This document shows, in pieces, positions 52,271 through 64,000 of a stretch of 64,000 nt of DNA. The stretch is from the NCBI GenBank assembly GCA_024529925.1, contig JAFEUB010001121.1, positions 62,001 through 126,000 of the forward strand, read 5' to 3'. The translations under genes and the position numbers were made by a program. The DNA comes from Ophthalmolycus amberensis. Its lineage: Eukaryota; Chordata; Actinopteri; Perciformes; Zoarcidae. Positions within the stretch are counted from its first letter, which is position 1. Each line of letters opens with the position of its first letter. Under the pieces are notes generated by a model that saw only the letters and a program-made list of their open reading frames with translations, was not told the origin of the DNA and did no database searches.

Positions 52271-52460
52271 CCCGGCCGCATTGGAAAATGGAAGAAGAAA
52301 AAAAAGGAGGCTTTGAGTGGCGAGTCCGGGGGCCAGTGGAGCGAGGCGGGGCCCGGCGAGGCCGAGCAGCGGGGCAGCCTTCCTTTGTGAGCTAGAACTC
52401 ATTTACTATGGTTAAGGCAGGGGGAGCCGCACTTAGCCGGGCCAAAACAGAACTGCAGCT
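52271..52460. other. GC-rich block
   Basis: GC- and CpG-rich sequence (GGGGCCCGGCGAGGCCGAGC) about 100 bp long within AT-rich surroundings, flanked by repeat-free sequence to 52560. It has no start codon or splice site I trust. It may be a small CpG island or part of an enhancer. Confidence 0.3.
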
Positions 52461-52875
52461 TTCATCTGCAGTCTACATGACTTCAATGCATCATGTGCTT
52501 GTAATGAAACACTGGGAATTCACAATATGCAGTTATTCATTTTAATGCTGAATACAGGCAATCTTTCTGGTGTGCCTTTTCCCTTTCGCCAGCTCTGTGC
52601 ATGGTTTATAGACAGCTCAAATCTCCGGCTTGAAGCAGCATGATGTGGGGTTGGAGAGGAAATGAGCATGCTCGGCGATGATGTGAGTAAGAACATGCTT
52701 CGCTCACAGTAAGCACCAATCCTATGTGCAATAATGACTGAAGAACCCTCCTGTGGCCTCCCTGGCCGCTCTCCTCCACCTTTTGTAATAACGTCTTTTC
52801 TCAAAGTCAGGCAGAGTCCGGATATGCATCTGTTAGTGAGCTGTTGTAGTTGTTCAACCTCAAAGATGAAGATAT

Positions 52876-52994
52876 TGCCAAAGGAATAGTTCAACATTCT
52901 TCAGGAAAATAATACCTTGTTTTCTGAGAGTGAAATTAGCCGAGTTTAGCATGAAGATTGGAGGTAGGGGGAAACACTGCTGGGTTAGGGTCTA
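52876..52994 (+). repeat. Left part of a common fish repeat, split by an LTR
   Basis: AAGGAATAGTTCAACATTCT, then GAGAGTGAAATTAGCCG and AGCATGAAGATTGGAGGTAG and GGGGAAACA match from memory a very common fish repeat (AAAGGAATAGTTCAACATTTTGGGAAATA...AGCATAAAGACTGGAAACAGGGGGAAACA). The sequence that normally follows (CTCTAAAGCTCACTAATTAACA) resumes at 53678, beyond the LTR, so the LTR was inserted into this repeat. Confidence 0.6.
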
Positions 52995-53626
52995 TGTAGG
53001 AAATTTGGGTTTAGAACTGTGCTTTAAGAAATTATAATAGAAGTGATTCATAATTAAGTGTTTTGGAATACATAATTAGAAGATTCATAATTGTATAAGT
53101 GTTTTAGAATTTATAGTTAGAAGTGTATCTTAGCAGAATTTGTAGCACCTTTATATCTATGCTTGTGAAGCTTCCGCCAAAAGTTGCAAATCCTTATCTT
53201 CATATAGAATGTTTATCATAGAAGTGTTAAGCCATAAAAGACAGTCATTGAATGTTTTAAACTGTAAAGAATAGTATGTTGGGAGTAAGGGACAGATAGA
53301 TTTCTAGACAGGCAATTATAGGTCATATCCGTGCGAGGGTCCTGCGAGGAGGAGGAGCCAGCTGGATTTAGCCAATAGGAACTACGGACATTATGGGATG
53401 TTTTTTGAACTATGTAAGGCGGGAGAGAAAGAACTTCCGGTCTCTTGCTCCTGTTCCACTGTGTGGGTGGTAATGTTTTCGGGGTGAGCGGGTCATATTC
53501 TATGGAACTGTAAATAATGTACTTCACTATGCAACTGTTTTAGCATCAGAAGTATTAAATGCTTTTGTTCATAATTGAAACCGGCTGACTTTGTAGCAGA
53601 GGCCGGACCATGCGGTCTCTCCCACA
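52995..53626 (+). mobile_element. Solo LTR, 632 bp, with 5-bp target duplication
   Basis: The element starts TGTAGGA and ends TCCCACA, imperfect inverted termini of TG...CA type. Both sides carry GTCTA (52990-52994 and 53627-53631), a perfect 5-bp target duplication. Promoter-like TATGTAA lies at 53411-53417 and a polyadenylation signal ATTAAA at 53554-53559. A short internal duplication of ATTAGAAG / GTGTTTTAGAAT-like sequence lies in 53040-53125. No internal retroviral genes are present, so this is a solo LTR left by recombination. Whether it belongs to an endogenous retrovirus or a Ty3-type element cannot be told from the LTR alone. Confidence 0.8.
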
Positions 53627-53730
53627 GTCTAGAGGTTCCTTGAACTTAACATCTATCAAAAGTGATACAAACGTCTAAAGCTCACTAATTAACATGTTGT
53701 TTGTTTAACCCGTCAGGCTGTTCTCATACA
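53627..53730 (+). repeat. Right part of the repeat split by the LTR
   Basis: After the second GTCTA the segment contains CTAAAGCTCACTAATTAACA and GTTTGTTTAACCCGT, which in the common fish repeat follow the GGGGAAACA part seen before the LTR. This independent match supports nested insertion. Confidence 0.55.
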
Positions 53731-54659
53731 CCGTCCATAGCTGTACCAACGAAAAGTAATGAACCATACTTTTGTTTATAACCCACATAATCACTTTGAG
53801 CCAGGACAGGTGACGTAGTATAAAGAGTGACACAGTCTGTGTCGGGAGGTCGGAGTGGATGGATGGCTCTAGAAACAATGGACTTTTCTACGGCTGTAAC
53901 CGATTACCGAGAAACCATCACTCTAGGAACTCAAGAAACCCTGAAAAAGAAAACATAATTGTGGATTTCCTACTATTCCTTTAAACTAGAACTCACATTT
54001 GCTTGTGTCTTCTTGTGACCCAATGTCAGAGGCTTGAAAAAGATACAATTATCCAGTAGTGCACAAAGAAAACAAGCAACACATTTAATGTGTAGCATAA
54101 ACATCTTTCTGCTTTCCTATCCTATTCATCATCTCACTATCTCTCACTTTTATCCTTCAGTTCCTTGGGGGGTCCCAACCACGTGGCTGGGAAACACTGC
54201 TTTGCGCCAGAAACGTGTCAGGGATCTGCTCTTAAATTGTTTTTGCCATGTTGAGAAACCACTCCCTGAAGAGGGAAAAACTGTGCATTTTCTGGGCACA
54301 GCACTATCCAGGCCAAAAGCGTCCCCTCAGGGTAAAATCAATGTTTGAATATATCTAGCAAATGTGTATTCTACCGATCCCACGTTTCTGATACCTGAGA
54401 AGTGTTGGAAAGTTAGCGAGAGAAAACAGAATCGAGTTATTTCTCTGCCGGAGCCAAATATTTCCTTCACGGTCTTGTCTTCTTGGCAACACGGCCCTCT
54501 CGCTGTGATCTGCAAATATAGAGCGGGTCAGGCTTCGTCAGAGGAACTGACATCACTGGTGCTGAGCGGTGCAGACAGACTGAAAAGAAAAGGGGGCTCT
54601 GTGTATGACAGCGAACATCCACAGAGAGGGCGTGAGTCATTGGCTCTGGCTGGATAAGA

Positions 54660-54930
54660 GCCCGTGCCCGTTGAGAGATGGGGCTCACCTCGCCGTTACC
54701 CATGAATCCCGAATGCTCTCATTATTAAAGTGAATTCATCTTGTCAGGGGCCCGGGATGTGGCTCAATTTCCGCTCCAGATTGCCATCCTGCTTTATTGA
54801 GCGGTCTCTCTCCTCAGTCGGAGGGAGGAGACGCCCTTGCCAAAACGAAGCTGGCGCGTGATGACGGCCCGCCATTGACATCTTTACAGCTTCATCCTGC
54901 GCTGACTTTTCATACGCTTCCGCCTCACAC
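54660..54930. promoter_or_regulatory. Candidate conserved non-coding block
   Basis: A repeat-free, moderately GC-rich block with CTCATTATTAAAGTGAATT, GCTTTATTGAGCGG (HOX/CDX-type TTTATTG) and GCGCGTGATGACGG (a TGATGACG CRE-like core). No coding frame. Inference only. Confidence 0.2.
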
Positions 54931-55407
54931 TCTCACATTGTGCTGAGTCACGGTGGTCAGGCACCAGGGATTTGTTTTACTATGGGAAACCGGATGGGTA
55001 ACTGTGTGTTTGTTTGTTTGTCCATTTATCATGTGAAGCAGTGGCTCTGTTGTTGTTTTTTGTCACTGAAATCACAATGTCGGTCGACATGCTTTGATCA
55101 TTTTAACATCATGCTGTTCAGAGCTTTCCCTGCTAGTGCACCATAATCAAAGTCCAGACACACAAGCATACCCCTCGCTATCTGTGTGTATCTTTGGGTG
55201 GCTTGTCGTTATTCTGCTTTGCATCCTCTTTAACATATCAGTGGGAGAGGGGCCCTGTCTTCAATCCTGTTGGGGGAGCAGACTGAAGCCAGCATGGCCA
55301 TCATTGCATCCGTGCTTGTCACTCTGGGTGTGTTATCATTAACGGAAGGCAGATAGCGGGGAGGAACGAAACACAAAGTCACTCGGCTGCTGATTTGGCA
55401 GCTGTCT

Positions 55408-55416
55408 CTGTCTCTC

Positions 55417-55449
<33 letters not shown>
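55408..55449. repeat. (CT)n microsatellite
   Basis: About 20 CT units with one CC interruption. Confidence 0.93.
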
Positions 55450-55897
55450 GTGTCTGTCTGAAACGATGAGGCATGTTTGTCTTCAGTGTCGTGGAGTTCA
55501 GTGGGTCCTAAGGCTGCTGAATGGTCTTTGTGATACCACGCATTCGTTGGTGAGTGGGTTTATCCTTGGGTCTGTGTACTCTCCTAGAAGAAAATCAAAT
55601 GCAGTTTCGCTGATTTTCTGTTTGTTTGGGCTCAGCTGGCCATTGTGATTCTGCTCTAGTATATGGTATATCATAATATGAAAGAATGATATTACTTGAG
55701 TAAAAACATGGAGTAAAAGCAGATGGTACCTTTAAATGACACCCAGCGAGGTTTTCATGTGAACAATCACAATAGTATATATTTCGTGTTTCTCATCAAA
55801 ATGCATTGTGTGAAGCAGTGAATGCATTTCTTTTTCACCATTACACATTTGCACAGCAAATTTGTTGACTATTATGAAATATGCACTGGATACATCC

Positions 55898-56180
55898 AAC
55901 AACCCGGTCTCACTCCCAACTCCTCAAATATCGACAGTTGGTCGGTGCTACTCGCCGTCTGAATCCGACGGTACTCTCCAAGGGTCACTGTTTAGGTCAA
56001 ACACAAGACTCACAGCTGCTACAACGTGTGCACAGCGTCACTGACGCAGTAAGCAAATGCAAAGCAGACCTTTAAGGACTCTTTCACTCCTTTAGTTCGG
56101 TTCATTTGGTCCGAAACCCGGGGGGGGAGAAATGGCACATTGCAGCATTTTAGCTCTACTTTGGTTCATGTTGACTTTTT
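55898..56180 (+). repeat. Dispersed fish repeat, copy A, plus a second repeat end
   Basis: CGGTCTCACTCCCAACTCCT and CGACAGTTGGTCGGTGCTA form the start of a repeat whose second copy begins at 56762. From 56078 another repeat starts: CTTTCACTCCTTTAGTTCGG, TTTGGTCCGAAACCCGGG, related to sequence within the hAT element at 61205-61300. A poly-G run lies at 56120-56127. Confidence 0.5.
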
Positions 56181-56756
56181 AAAAAAATGGACATGAAGTT
56201 ACAACAACTGACAGATGACTCATTGATTGACAGTTGTGGTGATGTCTTCCTGCATCTTCATCATTCTTTCTATGCTACTACAGATACTGAAGAAGTGAGT
56301 CAGAATCACTCTTTAATTCTTCCACACCTTCTTAACTAAACACAGAGCATTTTGAAGTTCTTGAATATAAATACTCCTCTCTGTCTGCTTTGGATTCTGC
56401 TCATAAAGTCTACAGCCTGCACAGGCATGCACTAAAATCTGATACCTGCCACACACAGTGCACGCAATATAAAAAATATCTCTCCAAGCATTCACTGCCA
56501 GGTGCACCTCCCATTTACAGCAGGAGATCTCCCAGATAACCCACTATCTCACAAATTAGAATAGTCACTCAGCCAGCTCCCCTTCAGCACATTCTTTAAC
56601 GGCTGCAGATTTGTGACAGTCGCAAACTACCAGGATTCAATTAAAAATCTCCACTTGACATGTAAGTATGAGATGGCGCTTTAGCACAATCTTTCTCACG
56701 GGGGTGACAAGGGTTTTCCAACAAGGCAAGACTCCCGTGCTGAGCACAGTTCCTGA

Positions 56757-57420
56757 TTTGGCAACTCACTCCCAACTTGTCAAATATGGACACTTGGTCA
56801 GTGCTCCTCGGTGGGTGATACCGACGCACCGAGGAGCCCTTAAGCGTCTGTATGAGACGCACCAGGCTCTAACAAACTCCAACATAAACCCATCCTCATC
56901 ATTGTAAGATGGTCAGAGCAACTGACGTAGTACACAGAGCGAGAAAGTCTGCTCAGGGTGGGTAGGAGAGGACGTTCGGTCAAACAAAGACAGCTCTTCG
57001 TGTCCCGTATGAAACCAAGTCAACGGTGAGTTATTTTACCGTAGTGTTGTTGCATAACTTACTAATGAAAGTTAAAACAGAATAAAATCTATCTTTATTG
57101 TCATTGTGCTTCAAACAATGACAATCTGTTAAACATGTTACGTAACAAACGTACTTATTTTAACCACCAAAATCTTATCCTAAACCTGTCCAAGTAGTTT
57201 TAGTGCAAACCCATGTGGGAAGTTTATTTTGAGAAATGATGCATATAATGAGTGGAAACTGACACGTCCAAACCTGATGCTAGAGGGGTAGCTAAAGCGC
57301 CATAGTGTGATGCGTAGGGTCACTGACCATGATGTGGTATTTGATGAGCTGGCAGTGAGAATATGTTGGATTTGGACCTTGCTATTTCGTTTTTACAATG
57401 CATTGCAAATGGGTGACATT
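56757..57420 (+). repeat. Dispersed fish repeat, copy B
   Basis: The stretch CAACTCACTCCCAACTTGTC, ATATGGACACTTGGTCAGTG, CACCGAGGAGCCCTTAAG and TGTATGAGACGCACCAGGCT repeats the start of copy A in the same direction about 860 bp downstream. Further parts (CCTGTCCAAGTAGTTTTAGT, CCTGATGCTAGAGGGGTAGC, AAGCGCCATAGTGTGATGCG, GGGTCACTGACCATGATGTG) belong from memory to the same fish repeat. No coding frame. Confidence 0.5.
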
Positions 57421-57968
57421 TTATTTTCCTTGAGTCTACCGATGAACTTCATAGATGCCCAGTTTACTTCCTCGTTGAGTCTAAATGTTAGCCACTGCCA
57501 CAGATGGAGGAGCTAGAGTCATTGAACCATCTTGTTACTGCCATCGACCGTGAAGAGGTGCAGGTGGAACTATTTGAGAGCAGATGTCAGCTTCGCTGTC
57601 AACGGAGAGCTGACATCACACATCTTAAACCTTGAAATCTCGCACCTTAGTTCAGAATCCTGAAAGCTGTAGGCCTCGAAGGTATTGTGCAGCAGTGCTA
57701 CACTGTCATTTATCTATATTTACTCTGCAGAGCAAAAACAGCTTTTATGAGAAATGAAGGTGTGAGTGACACAGCGGAGATGACATTAGAGATGCTGGGA
57801 AGTGTGGATTGAAAATGAGCAGACGCTGGGAACTCGCCACAAGTCAGTGAAATGAATGAACCCTCATGGATGAGTGGTGACATGTTTGACAGGCTACGCG
57901 GCAAGTGGGCACTTTTCACTCAATTACTGTAATACATGAGGGGTAAGAGAATTTCGATTGCTTCCAAT

Positions 57969-58300
57969 TAAGGCTGCAGCTAACACTATCATCCAATATA
58001 ATATTGACCATTTTTTATAATTCAGTAAGCAAGTTGACAGTGACGTGACTGTCAGCATCTTTAAAAATGCCCATTACTATCCCACTGAGCTCAAGGTGTG
58101 TCTTCTAATTGCATGTTTTCTTCGACCAGCAAGCAGTCCAAATGCTTCAATTATAGAAAACTTTTAGAATTTGCTGCTTTTCTTGATGTTATATGAGAAT
58201 AAACGAAATGTCTTTTTGGTTTTGGACTGTTGGGCAGACGAAACATATAATTTAAAGATGTCATCTTGGAGCATTTTTCAATTTTGGGGGGAATGTTTTG
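57969..58300 (+). repeat. Diverged fish repeat (GGGCTGCAACTAAC type)
   Basis: AAGGCTGCAGCTAACAC starts the segment. Later parts are AATTTGCTGCTTTTCTTGAT, TTATATGAGAATAAACGAAA, TTGGTTTTGGACTGTTGG and AGATGTCATCTTGGA. Together they follow the frequent fish repeat that starts GGGCTGCAACTAACAATTAT and ends with GTCAGACAAAACATTTGA and a cognate tail. Class probably hAT-type non-autonomous. Confidence 0.55.
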
Positions 58301-58592
58301 GACAAAACTGTAATGTTAGTCAAAGCGTGTGCAGTAGTTAAGTGACGTTCTACTTATTGCCACGTTACCCTATGTCTTTGCACCTCAGCAATCCTGCAAC
58401 CTTCGAATCACATGTACAGTATATATTGTAAGTACGGCATCATGATATGTTGCTACCTTATTCGAAGGACGATGTTAACGGCGATGGTGATGGTGTTAAC
58501 GGGGAGCAGTGAGAGGGGACGATGCAATGCTGAAGACTGCAGTGAGAGCTATGTTGAGGCTTCAGTGACACCTGCTGGAGGCATGAAACGCA

Positions 58593-58770
<178 letters not shown>

Positions 58771-59630
58771 GTCCTGTCCCTGCAGCATTTATTTTGATCA
58801 TCAGTAACGCGTCACCTTCTTCTCTCCAGTTAATTTAACCACATGGCACATTCGCATTATCTCCAGAAGCAGCCCTGGAGAGGTGGTGTCCGTGACATGA
58901 AACAGCATATTAAACAGGGATTACACAGCGTACATAATAAAACAAACAGAGTATAATCCATGCACACAGAGCAGCACAACACATCGTTAAAATATAACAT
59001 GCATGAATGCTGCTGTGGCCGATACTGGATTTACAGTGTGATACAGGATTGTGAGTAGACTGACACTGTGCGGACATGATGTAACACTGCCATCTACTGT
59101 TTAAAGAGCAAGTGTAAATGAACGGTCAATGTCACCGAATAGTTACTTTTTCAGGAGGTTGTTTCCACAACCGAAAGCAGTTTGTTGACCATAAAGTGCG
59201 TTTTGTGGAACAGGAATAAATGGGGACTGTGACCTCATGTAATTTGCTTCGGTATGCAAGGTGGCTGTGGCACCTGTATGGTTAAAACCCTGAATGATTC
59301 AGGACTGGACAAGGGCCCTGCAACATAACACCGACTGTCGTGTTTCTTTTATTACACCAGATCAATATGAGACGTACTGCTACTTTTATGAATCGATTGG
59401 CTTGCAGGTACACGAGGTCAATAGATAATCAAGAGCTTCCTTTACACGTCAAAAAAAAATACTTTCTTTCTTAAGGCAAGAAAACCCCAAAACATACATT
59501 TTTCATGCACTAGTCAATTTTGAGAGTTTGGGCTATTTCGCTTCCCTAACATGTCATCTTTCAGACCTAGTGGAAAGAAAACCTCCAAAATACACATTTA
59601 GGTGTTTATTTTACTACTTTGTAGATTACT
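58771..59630. other. Non-coding stretch, nothing recognised
   Basis: AT-rich sequence. A GCCATCTACTGTTTAAAG motif at about 59090 resembles small transposon ends common in vertebrates but cannot be delimited. No gene. Confidence 0.5.
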
Positions 59631-59968
59631 CTGTAGATCAGGGATTCCCAAAGTGTGGTGCGCGCACCCCTGGGGGTGCGCGAGCTGCCTCTAGGGGGTG
59701 CGCGAGAGGAAAAGTGTAATGGCGTCTGATGGTGTAATAATATTAAATATTAAAAAAAAAATGTAATTTTAATTTAAAAAGTGGGATTTTTCACAAAATA
59801 AAAACATGAATTATAAAAATCCCCTTTGTAAGATTTAAAATTAAAAACGTACAATTTAATAAATGCACTTGAGCTCCTTCCGGCAGTTGTACACACTAGC
59901 CAGCCTAGCTTGTGCAGCTAACGTCAGCTAACAGCGAACTTCATGCATTCAGCAACATTCATTTAAAT

Positions 59969-61083
<1,115 letters not shown>

Positions 61084-61199
61084 TGTAAATTAAATGTGAT
61101 AATCTGCCTCTGAGCCTGTGCGTGTGTGCTCGCCATCCTGATTGCTCTTTAAAAGTGACGCTTGTGTAACTGAAAGTTATTGAAACTTTGTTGCAGTGT

Positions 61200-61400
61200 T
61201 TCAGGGCGTTTTCACACCTTCAGTTCGTTTGATTTGTTCCGATTCAGGGATTAATATGATACAATGTTGCAGTTGCCCCTTTGTTCGGTTTGTGTTCACA
61301 CTGCAACATTTAACAGCGGACTAAATCTTGTAAACAAACGCCACACGCGAGCAAACTCTCATTGGTCAGATTTCTATGCGGCTATAAATAGGCTCTGTTG
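61200..61400 (+). repeat. MITE-like repeat fragment inside the hAT element
   Basis: GGGCGTTTTCACACCTTCAG, TTCGTTTGATTTGTTCCGAT, GTTCGGTTTGTGTTCACACTG and TAAACAAACGCCACACGCGA match from memory a repeat family common in fish whose ends start with a TTTCACACCT motif. A related piece is at 56078-56130. It is either an insertion into the hAT or part of the deletion junction. Confidence 0.45.
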
Positions 61401-61530
61401 CTTTTTAAATTTATTTTTATTCAGGGGGAGGGGGGGGGGGTGCGCGAACCCGGTCGGGATGTAGAAGGGGGTGCGCGGCCTAAAAAGTTTGGGAACCGCT
61501 GCTGTAGATTAATCCGAAATTCACCCAAAC

Positions 61531-61988
61531 TGTCAGGATCCAGGATCCCTGTCTGACCCGTTGTGTGTTTCCCCTGATCTCCTCTCCTCATGTGTCCTGT
61601 CATTCCCGTTTGTTATTGTGTGCCATGTGCTCTGTGTTGTCCTCTGCCTCCAGACACCTCCCATGGCCACACCCTTGATTGTGCACAGCTGAGGACACTC
61701 CAGCCGATCACCTCCTGCGGCCTGACACACCAGACTCAGGTCCCACTAATGATTCCCCTAACACTATATAAACTCTGGGGTTGTCAGGTCGTACCGTCTT
61801 CACCCGCTTCAACGTCGTGGCATCCTCTGCCCTCCTTTTTTCCACGGATTACACGCCGCCGATCGGCCTACTCTGGTGTCGGACCACGGGCTCCACACCT
61901 TCACCCAGTCTGAATAAAACCTGTTCATATCAACTTCGGTCTCCTGTGGTCTTGCGTTTGGGTCCTACCTGTGAACCACCACATGACA
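61531..61988 (+). mobile_element. Solo LTR, 458 bp, with 5-bp target duplication
   Basis: The element starts TGTCAGG and ends ATGACA, giving TGTCA...TGACA inverted termini, and is bordered by a perfect 5-bp duplication CAAAC (61526-61530 and 61989-61993). A TATA box TATATAAA lies at 61765-61772 and a polyadenylation signal AATAAA at 61913-61918, about 140 bp apart, the normal U3-R arrangement. No internal genes remain. It lies only 16 bp after the target duplication of the hAT element. The 107- and 161-codon frames crossing it are spurious. Ty3-type or endogenous retroviral origin cannot be separated from the LTR alone. Confidence 0.88.
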
Positions 61989-61993
61989 CAAAC

Positions 61994-63940
61994 AATGCAT
62001 TAGATAATGCACAATTGAACTGTTCAAACATACAATTTCAGAAATGTTGTAGTACAAAAAATTATTTTCTTAATAAACAGGGGAAGTTTCATGGTGATAT
62101 TATCTTTCGATTTGTACCCTATTCACCTGTAATATCTTACAACACACCTTTAAAGGCTGTTTCCTCAAAATTATTGTTTTTCTCAGACTCTGAGCCAGAA
62201 ATCTCCACTTCAGTTGCATTTACATACATCACACTTTCCAATTTCATTCAAATCTATATCCTGTAGGTTTTTGCTGTGGGGCTTGTCGATATATCATTCA
62301 TAGCCTGATTTGTATCACATTTTATTCCTAAAAACATCAATCAATGGTCCATAAACAGAATGACAAACTTACAGCTGCGTCCTGCCGTGATCTTCACGGC
62401 CCGTCACACCTTCATCCATGTGACTGCAATGACTCTCAAATGACTTCCACGTAACGACTCTCGTGTGACAGTAAGATGTGTATCAACAGAGGATGAAATG
62501 TGTGGAACACCCATTGTGAAAAAAAGGCCTCTAAAGCTAAAGCCTCTTGTAGCATTTAATTAAAATGTGATGGATAGATATAATCTTTTTAAATGTACCC
62601 TCACCTCCTGCTTTATGCATCCTTTTTATTTGATAAATTGTTGGATGATGCTCTTACTGCTCTTTTTTTTATAATTTTTTAAAAGCTTTCCCCAAAATTG
62701 TGTGAACCTAAAATTCAAGCACTTTCAAAAAAACAATTACATTTTCTAAATAAACACAGAATTTAGGGTTGTATTGACAAAGCAAAACTGGAGATTAGAC
62801 AATATTTAAACCCCGGTGCAATGTCTTCATTCAAATAGTTGGCATGACATCATTTAAGAAAACTATAATAAATAAAGAAAACGCTGGATGATAATTAAAT
62901 ATGTTCTTTTGAGTTAGAATTCATAAGGTAATACTTTGCAGATAATCATAATTGGTATTTACTGAAAACTGCTTTTAGGAGATGTTAAGACTATTGTTAC
63001 GCTTTAGCGAAGAACCTGTCCTACTAAATTACCCCCCAAGGATCACATGCTGCATTTAAAGGCATTCATGCCGTGAAATGTGGCATGAAGGTTGTAGACA
63101 TGCACACAAAGAACCTCAGGATCCTAAATGCCATGGAATAATAACACAACATAATTGGTGTATCAATACCAGCAAAATTGCCTCTTTTGAAACATTGGAG
63201 AATATACTGTGTATAAAATGATCACAGCTGTCATTTTATATGATATTGCTATATCCAGATGTAAATCCAAACCTCAGACACATTTAGTTGCATTTAATGC
63301 TCAAATGTTTCGAACAAATAGTCAAACCAGTGTCAGCATATTATACCTACTTCATAGCAGAGAGGCATACAGGTGCACAGGTAAATGCATGCAAAGGTAC
63401 AGTGTAAGCATTACATTAGACAAATCTCTTTTAAAAACATTAATATTTTTAAATTACAATCTACTTGGATTCATCAAACTGACAACAGGATTTTGTAAAA
63501 CACAATATAATCATATCATCACAATAAAAAGTTAATAAACAGCCAAATTAAGTTCGCTAGATGGCTGATTTATGGACTTCACTCATTAGCACCTGAATGT
63601 CGATACACAAACGGCTTCGTTAAATGCACTCACCTGTGAATCAATCACCACACATGGGTTTCTGATACATCATAACAAATGCTCTATTTTCCATCCAAAT
63701 CGATCAGCTTCACACGTGTACAACACCTGAACTATACTACCTGGCAGCTGCAATTCACACATGGAAACTAAACGGAGGCCGCTGCAAGCAAACTGATCAG
63801 CAAAGCATTGATGATACCGAGTTGCTGTTGCACCGCTCATTAAACCAGCAATAAACATGAAAGATGTCAGAACAAGCAGAGCGAGCGGTCTTACCTCGAA
63901 GCAGCTGTTTCGAATTCAGAGGCACTGAGCAGATTTATCT
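61994..63940. other. Non-coding AT-rich stretch, nothing recognised
   Basis: No gene or element was recognised. The 108-codon frame at 63209-63535 has no known domain and is AT-rich. Confidence 0.55.
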
Positions 63941-63949
63941 TGGTATTAG

Positions 63950-64000
63950 TTATGTGCTCGTTGGTAGAGCAGGGTCTCCCTTCAATCAGAGGATCGGCGG
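63950..64000 (+). mobile_element. tRNA-derived SINE, cut by the window edge
   Basis: GTGCTCGTTGGTAGAGCAGG resembles the D-arm/A-box region of a tRNA, and the following CTTCAATCAGAGGATCGGCGG parallels CTTTAATCAAAGGGTTGGTGG in the SINE at 30018-30140. The B box would lie just past the end. Same family, same orientation. Confidence 0.6.

Larger units (their letters stand above)
53731..55890. other. Non-coding stretch with a possible regulatory block
   Basis: No gene was recognised. The part 54660-54930 is listed separately; a CT array lies at 55408-55449. The remaining open frames are below 105 codons and unrecognised. Confidence 0.5.

Noticed and set aside
61590..62266. Frames of 107 and 161 codons
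   Set aside because: They lie across the solo LTR and continue into its flank; LTR termini, duplication, TATA box and AATAAA explain the segment better.

Overview
The window looks like a vertebrate, most probably teleost (percomorph-type) fish, chromosome segment. The reasons are very dense and long dinucleotide and tetranucleotide microsatellites, tRNA-derived SINEs with the A-box/B-box layout common in fish, Tc1, PIF/Harbinger and hAT (BED zinc finger) transposon remnants, LTR insertions, and several dispersed repeats that I recognise from memory as frequent in fish genomes. There is no operon structure and no prokaryote-like coding density. No host gene can be identified with confidence, so the segment is best read as intergenic DNA or the interior of very large introns.

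Layout. 0-4.6 kb: non-coding DNA with a GT/GC microsatellite, a possible regulatory block, an open proline-rich and acidic frame with a PPPY motif (possible retroelement gag remnant), and a 239-bp inverted-repeat element. 4.6-13.7 kb: mostly unremarkable, with poly-C tracts, a 1.1-kb inverted-end element and fragments of fish repeats. 13.7-30.2 kb: a SINE, scattered repeats, several blocks that read like conserved non-coding DNA, then a Tc1 transposase remnant abutting a second SINE. 30-38 kb: AT-rich DNA with an uninterrupted (GA)~101 array. 38.9-40.9 kb: a broken PIF/Harbinger transposase facing a broken Myb/SANT-like companion frame. 43.1-43.4 kb: a CpG-rich block with a plausible short first coding exon ending at a strong splice donor, the best host-gene hint in the window. 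46.5-48.4 kb: a composite of 90-bp inverted arms around three diverged ~180-bp tandem units, bounded by GT/GA arrays. 48.9-53.7 kb: dispersed repeats, including a 632-bp solo LTR with an intact 5-bp target duplication nested in an older repeat. 55.9-58.8 kb: more fish repeats and a GA/GACA array. 59.6-62.0 kb: a complete-ended hAT element with a perfect 8-bp target duplication, containing a 400-bp microsatellite inside its transposase reading frame, followed 16 bp later by a 458-bp solo LTR with a perfect 5-bp duplication. The right edge cuts through another SINE.

How the parts work together. The recognisable elements are parasitic and mostly dead. Their value is as an insertion record (SINE beside Tc1, solo LTR inside an older repeat, solo LTR beside hAT) and as a demonstration of microsatellite growth. 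Several gene-free, repeat-poor blocks may be regulatory, but that rests on sequence texture only and needs cross-species alignment. Most long open frames here are artefacts: GA, GACA and GT arrays cannot contain stop codons in most frames. I found no convincing new multi-gene system.
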